Shown here piece after piece: positions 60,156 to 64,000 of a stretch of DNA of 64,000 nucleotides. The notes under the pieces are model-generated. The model was not told the origin of the DNA and ran no database searches. It saw only the letters and a list, made by a program, of their open reading frames with translations. The translations under genes were made by a program, and so were the position numbers. How positions within the stretch are numbered: the stretch's first letter is position 1; each line of letters starts with the position of its first letter. Source of the DNA: an uncultured Bacteroidota bacterium (GTDB lineage: Bacteria > Bacteroidota > Bacteroidia > Bacteroidales > WCHB1-69); contig CADADB010000009.1 of NCBI GenBank assembly GCA_902786595.1, positions 1-64,000 on the forward strand, written 5' to 3'.

Positions 60156-60164
60156 GCAAAATTA
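60156..60164 (-). promoter_or_regulatory. -7 element of the 59568-60137 gene
   Basis: TAATTTTGC on the minus strand, 19 nt before the start. A GGTCC-type repeat resembling module B lies just upstream (60186-60205). Confidence 0.5.
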
Positions 60165-60224
60165 TAAAATTCGAAAATCTGTTGACAGTCCGATTTGGTC
60201 CTAATTCTGGCCCTCAGCTGTAGG

Positions 60225-61164
60225 TTATTTTCTCATCGTGAACCCTCCGTCCCCCTCCGCAACAATAAACCACGCCTCCAGTTCCGGATGCTGCTTCACG
60301 ATTTGTTCGGACTTTTCGTGGCCGAGGACCATGAAGGCGGTGGCGTAGGCGTCGGCGGTGGCGCAGTCGGGGGCGACGACCGTGACACTCAGCAGGTTGG
60401 TGCGCTCGGGTTGACCGGTGCGCGGGTCGAGGATGTGGGTGTAGCGCACGCCGCCCTCCTCGAAGTAGTTGCGGTAGTTGCCGCTCGTGGCCACGGCCCG
60501 ATGGTCGGGCAGGGGAATTGTTTCGAAGCTCTCACGCGCCCCGTCGGCTGTCTTGGTCGGCACCTGGATGCCCACCTTCCAGGGCTTGCCGTTTTTGGTG
60601 CCGCGGGCCGCCACCTCGCCGCCAATTTCGACGAGACAGTCCGTGTAGCCGTTTTCCACCAACCAGTCGGCCACCCGATCAACCGCATAGCCCTTCGCCA
60701 CGGCATTGAAGTTCAGCTGCACGCGAGGATCTTGGCGAAGGATGCTGTCGCCTTGCAGGTCAACAAGATGGAAACCGACGAATTCGCGAACCGCTGCGAG
60801 AGTGTCCTTGCCCACGGTATGGCGCGGTGCAGTCGAACGCGCCGTCGGTGAATGCACTCACACTTTTGGAAAGTCGGAGAACGGCGAGGAAATCCTCGTT
60901 CAACGGAACATCTTCTCCCTTGTTCCAACGGTAAATGATGGAGGTGGTGTCGAAAATGGAGAACGTGTGCGACAGTTCCGACAGTAGCGAGTCGATTTGC
61001 GAACGTAATTGCCTGCTGGCATCCGGGGAAATGTTCCCGATGCAGTTGATGGAGTACATCGTACCAAATGCCTGACCTTCAATGTGTATGACGGACTTCT
61101 GATGGCAGGAACACATCGTCAGTGTCAGGAAGGACAATAATATGTATATGACTTTCTTTTTCAT
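60225..61164 (-). pseudogene. apbE: FAD:protein FMN transferase, frameshifted with internal loss
   Basis: ApbE attaches FMN to Thr of NqrB, NqrC and related proteins. The N-terminal part (from 61164) has a lipobox LTMCSC, then GQAFGTMYSI and FTDGAFDCTAP. It leaves frame at about 60818-60825. The C-terminal frame resumes at TVGKDTLAAVREFVGFH and contains LNFNAVAKGYAVDRVADWLV, CLVEIGGEVAARG, THILDPRTGQPE and CATADAYATAFMV (Mg/FAD motifs). The block after DGxFDxT (normally VxPLVxxWGF) is absent, so a short deletion accompanies the shift. Start overlaps the upstream gene by four bases. A sequencing error could explain the shift but hardly the missing block. Confidence 0.8.
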
Positions 61165-62624
61165 TTCGAGGATTTTTGTGAAATAAGGCAAATGGTAGGC
61201 GGAATGGCAAGCAATGCCAGACAAAAAATAATCAATAGGTAAGCTAAAGGATTGTGTTTGTAGTCGTACTCGATAAGTTGAGATTGATACAGTTTCTCAG
61301 GTGGAAAGGCGTTGATTCTGTCTAACTGGTTGCTGGAAAGGCAACGTAGTACAAGCTGGTGAGAACCAGCAGGAACACTTTCGGAAAAAACAATGTCCAG
61401 ACGGCTCTTTAAGGCGTTGGAGTCCAGCGTAAACGTCTTGTCGGCATGTTCTTCCCCATTGATAAGTAATTGGAAATCATTATCTTCTAAGTCGTTGATG
61501 GACAAGAGGAAAAGGGCGGATGCATTATGCAGGCGTGCCTCTTTGTTCATGAAATCCTCCAAATAGAGGTGTAACGTGTCTGGACGGTTTGCTTTCCAAA
61601 ACAGAAATTTAGGGTAATGTTGCGGTTGAAGCTCGGAAAACCACGAGCGGGGCAGATACAGGATGCGTTCCGGTTTGTTGACCACGCGCACTTGGATGCT
61701 GTCCGTAACAAGCCACACCAAATCATTGTCTGCTTTCAGTTGAATGTCAAAGAGATACTCATTTTGACCAGACAAATGGTCTTCAATGGTTTTGGAGGAT
61801 TTTGGCATGACATTGACGCTCCCGTAAGCATTTGCGACTTGGATTTTGTTCTGGGTTTGGAAAAGAGTGTCTGATGTCTTGGCGGAAATGGTGAAAACCC
61901 CGTCGTAAGAGCAATGGATGCGTTGTTCAGACATCACCCCAAACGGCCAAATATCTCGTCTGTCTTCTTGCATGTCTTGCAGGTTCACCACTAATTCTCG
62001 AGGCATAAAAGCACAGATATGCTTCATTTTCTTCCCCTTAGCGTCTATGAGAAAGAAATCAGGGCAAAGATTGACGGCTTTTACCAGGGACTCGTCGTAG
62101 GCGTTACGACTGAGCATGACGTAAAAGACATAGACATTGGCAGGTTTCATATTGCACCAGTTCCGTATGAAACGAGCTGTCATTTCAGGGTCATTCATCT
62201 GATCCACGCTGTTGGTCAGGATGTAAATGAAATTGTCTTTTTTGTTGTCGATGTGCTTCACGGCATCTTTCAAGGCGGCGTAAAGATTGGCCTTGCTCTC
62301 CTCTCGCATCAGCCGTTCAATATTGTTGAGTACTTTGTTTATGATTCCATCTGTTTGGTTCTCAGTGATTTCATTGGCGTTAAAAGAGGTGGCATCAAGT
62401 GTTTCTTCTTGGAATGGTATCACAGTCACTCGGCCTTCCTGCAAGGATTTGATGTCTTGTTCAAGCCATTTCCGGGTGTTCTTCCATAGATTCTCAGTTG
62501 TGTTCAATGCGGGCGTGGCATCAACCATGTAAATATGGTTTCGTTCGTGCTGCGCAAGCACATTGCTGGTTGCGAGCAAAACCAAGGAAGAAATGAATAT
62601 GCTGTGGATTAGACGTCTCATCAT
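61161..62624 (-). CDS. VWA-like membrane-anchored protein
   Basis: 487 residues. Signal peptide (1-24), then a von Willebrand A-like domain: HIYMVDATPALNTTENLW (MIDAS-like D-x-T), NLYAALKDAVKHIDNKKDN, FIYILTNSVDQMNDPEMTA. A beta-rich middle follows, with a C-terminal membrane helix at about 458-478 (AYLLIIFCLALLAIPPTICL) and a short cytoplasmic tail. The bulk is therefore extracytoplasmic. It precedes apbE with a four-base overlap. A role as a binding or assembly factor is possible; no partner is identified. Confidence 0.75.
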   Translation of the reverse strand: MMRRLIHSIFISSLVLLATSNVLAQHERNHIYMVDATPALNTTENLWKNTRKWLEQDIKSLQEGRVTVIPFQEETLDATSFNANEITENQTDGIINKVLNNIERLMREESKANLYAALKDAVKHIDNKKDNFIYILTNSVDQMNDPEMTARFIRNWCNMKPANVYVFYVMLSRNAYDESLVKAVNLCPDFFLIDAKGKKMKHICAFMPRELVVNLQDMQEDRRDIWPFGVMSEQRIHCSYDGVFTISAKTSDTLFQTQNKIQVANAYGSVNVMPKSSKTIEDHLSGQNEYLFDIQLKADNDLVWLVTDSIQVRVVNKPERILYLPRSWFSELQPQHYPKFLFWKANRPDTLHLYLEDFMNKEARLHNASALFLLSINDLEDNDFQLLINGEEHADKTFTLDSNALKSRLDIVFSESVPAGSHQLVLRCLSSNQLDRINAFPPEKLYQSQLIEYDYKHNPLAYLLIIFCLALLAIPPTICLISQKSSK

Positions 62625-62702
62625 GATCTATATTCGTGCTGCCAGCAGTGATTAGTGAATCCTGTTCTTTATATCAGACGTCATACATCACACGTCATAC
62701 GA

Positions 62703-64000
62703 TTAAAAATGCAGATACAAATTCACGGGCACTAAATTCGTCCCTTTCTCCATCGTTTCGCAGCTGAGCGAGAGGATGCGCAGATTCTGTCCAAAATGAG
62801 ATGCCCTGCCTTTGTCGGAAAGCCGCGACTGCCAATAAGGGAAGCTCTCGTTGTTGAAGAGGACGAAGTTCAGCACGGAAGAAGATGCGACAGCATCATT
62901 CACAAAGGGATAATTGCGATTTTGGGATAATGAGCCGGCTTCTTTCACGCTTTTCTGATAAACTTTCATGGCTTCAACAGAAGGTGCCAAAACCACACCG
63001 CATCCTCTTTGCGAGAAACATTTGACAGAATCTGGTGCAAAGGTTTTCAATAATCTCGCAAAATGGTGTGGAATGGGATACAGACCGTCAGGATGGGCGA
63101 TTCGCATGGAGTCTGCCTGGTCACCATAAAATGCCTCAAACACGTTCTTTGTGGTGTCAGAGTGTAATATAACATACTTGTATTCAACAGAATCAGAACT
63201 TAGTGAAAAGTACCCGATTTCGCAGGGTCTCAGTTGCTCGAGAGGGGCTGATTCTTCTCTCGTGAAATTGTGCATAATATCCAATTGCTCTACTCGAGGG
63301 GTTTCCAAATGTGCATACCATGAACATTGGGCGGGATATAAGTCTGTGATGGACATACCGTCCCCACTTCGATTCACCAGAATGTTGAACTCGTCCGCAT
63401 CTGGAGAATCCGTGAACATATACCCTGACAAAAACATTTCGTTGCTGGAAAACCGTAGCTGCAGTGCCGTCCACCCAGACATCTTCAGACTCATGGACAG
63501 TTTTTTCGACAAATCCTCATTCAAGAAGCTGGAAAAATATGGAGTATAACTTACAGGGTTGATTATCAGCCAGTTCTGTTTTTGGTTTTTTTCTGTAAGG
63601 TTATATATTTCCTTGAATTGTTTGTCCGACAGCAGGTTTTTTGGATGGGAGTGTTGCACGATGGCGCGTTTCAACAACTCTATGTCGGTGGAGAAGGAGA
63701 TGATGTGGTTGGTATAGACGAACTTCATGCTCTTGAAGTTGGTACCGTATGTATAGATTCGGTTGTTCTCAAAAGCGGTGTAGTTGTTGGGGTCGATGCT
63801 GAGGGCGCGCAAAAGCCGTTTGAATGACGCTTTGTCGGCATGAGTGTTGAAAAGCAAACTGACGGAGTTGTCCTGGACATGTCCTGAAATGGTGAGATCG
63901 TATTCTCCAGTGGGAAGTTTGCCGCGCATGGTCTCGTATGCAGGCAGAGCGTCCAGAAGGAACAGCTCGTTCAAACAGGCCGTGACGGATTTCGAGTCTT
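62703..64000 (-). CDS. Large protein of unknown function, 5' end outside the window
   Basis: The frame is open to the window edge (DSKSVTACLNELFLLDAL at the edge), so the start is missing; about 432 C-terminal residues are seen. Soluble, mixed alpha/beta (DNSVSLLFNTHADKASFKRL, FVYTNHIISFSTDIELLKRA, SSNEMFLSGYMFTDSPDADE). The pattern is reminiscent of DUF3352-type extracytoplasmic proteins, but this is a weak resemblance. It lies 78 bp before the VWA-like gene on the same strand. Confidence 0.65.
   Translation of the reverse strand, partial: DSKSVTACLNELFLLDALPAYETMRGKLPTGEYDLTISGHVQDNSVSLLFNTHADKASFKRLLRALSIDPNNYTAFENNRIYTYGTNFKSMKFVYTNHIISFSTDIELLKRAIVQHSHPKNLLSDKQFKEIYNLTEKNQKQNWLIINPVSYTPYFSSFLNEDLSKKLSMSLKMSGWTALQLRFSSNEMFLSGYMFTDSPDADEFNILVNRSGDGMSITDLYPAQCSWYAHLETPRVEQLDIMHNFTREESAPLEQLRPCEIGYFSLSSDSVEYKYVILHSDTTKNVFEAFYGDQADSMRIAHPDGLYPIPHHFARLLKTFAPDSVKCFSQRGCGVVLAPSVEAMKVYQKSVKEAGSLSQNRNYPFVNDAVASSSVLNFVLFNNESFPYWQSRLSDKGRASHFGQNLRILSLSCETMEKGTNLVPVNLYLHF

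Noticed and set aside
1-64000. Complete tRNA or rRNA genes
   Set aside because: I scanned for T-arm and anticodon-stem patterns and conserved rRNA blocks by eye and found none that fold.

Overview
The window looks like a chromosome segment from a member of the Bacteroidales (phylum Bacteroidota). The evidence is the recurring promoter form TTG/TTTG-N19-20-TAnnTTTG, the lack of strong Shine-Dalgarno sequences, the gene content (Na+-translocating NADH:quinone reductase, Bacteroidota-type glnS, FISUMP and BspA-type leucine-rich proteins, YqaA-type DedA protein), and intergenic regions filled with 7-9 bp tandem repeats. Core genes have mid-range GC. The block at about 10.7-16 kb is visibly AT-rich.

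Layout. 1-7 kb: housekeeping genes (partial prs, TPR lipoprotein, def, ruvX, glnS, a macro-like protein, a Na/Pi cotransporter). 7-28.5 kb: the six nqr genes, all on the minus strand and in the usual order A-F, but broken in two places. A plus-strand membrane gene lies between nqrC and nqrD. An orphan DNA methyltransferase plus a 13-kb plus-strand defence island lie between nqrD and nqrE. The island carries a nested-helix RNA candidate, the stump of a PLD-type helicase, a two-gene LRR / membrane KAP-NTPase pair, the tail of a restriction-modification enzyme, an AbiL-type (RloA/RloB) pair followed by a helicase-nuclease, an ORF6N ghost, a cluster of palindromic repeats, and a broken AbiF/AbiD-family gene with an RNA-plus-terminator leader.

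28.6-36 kb: YqaA protein, a ferredoxin-fused aldo/keto reductase, a membrane polyferredoxin, RNase R and a HipBA toxin-antitoxin pair. 36-42.4 kb: a transmembrane Ser/Thr kinase opposite a FISUMP surface protein, a formylglycine-enzyme-like lipoprotein and an FGE-like/beta-barrel fusion. 42.6-58.1 kb: a long run of minus-strand genes of mostly unknown function (lipoproteins, TPM protein, TerB-like protein, a large Gly/Ala-rich hydrophobic protein), headed by a small ATP-grasp RiPP (graspetide-like) cluster. A dispersed repeat is present on both sides of the 46.9-58.1 kb part. 58.9-64 kb: a free-standing PBECR-like nuclease, a conserved hypothetical, a broken apbE (the enzyme that attaches FMN to NqrB and NqrC), a VWA-like membrane protein and a partial gene.

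For novelty, the best candidates are the LRR + KAP pair inserted between ghosts of an older defence locus, the nested-helix RNA upstream of it, the RNA leader of the dead AbiF gene, the three-gene AbiL/helicase-nuclease cassette, and the graspetide-like cluster. All functional statements come from reading motifs; no searches or folding calculations were run.
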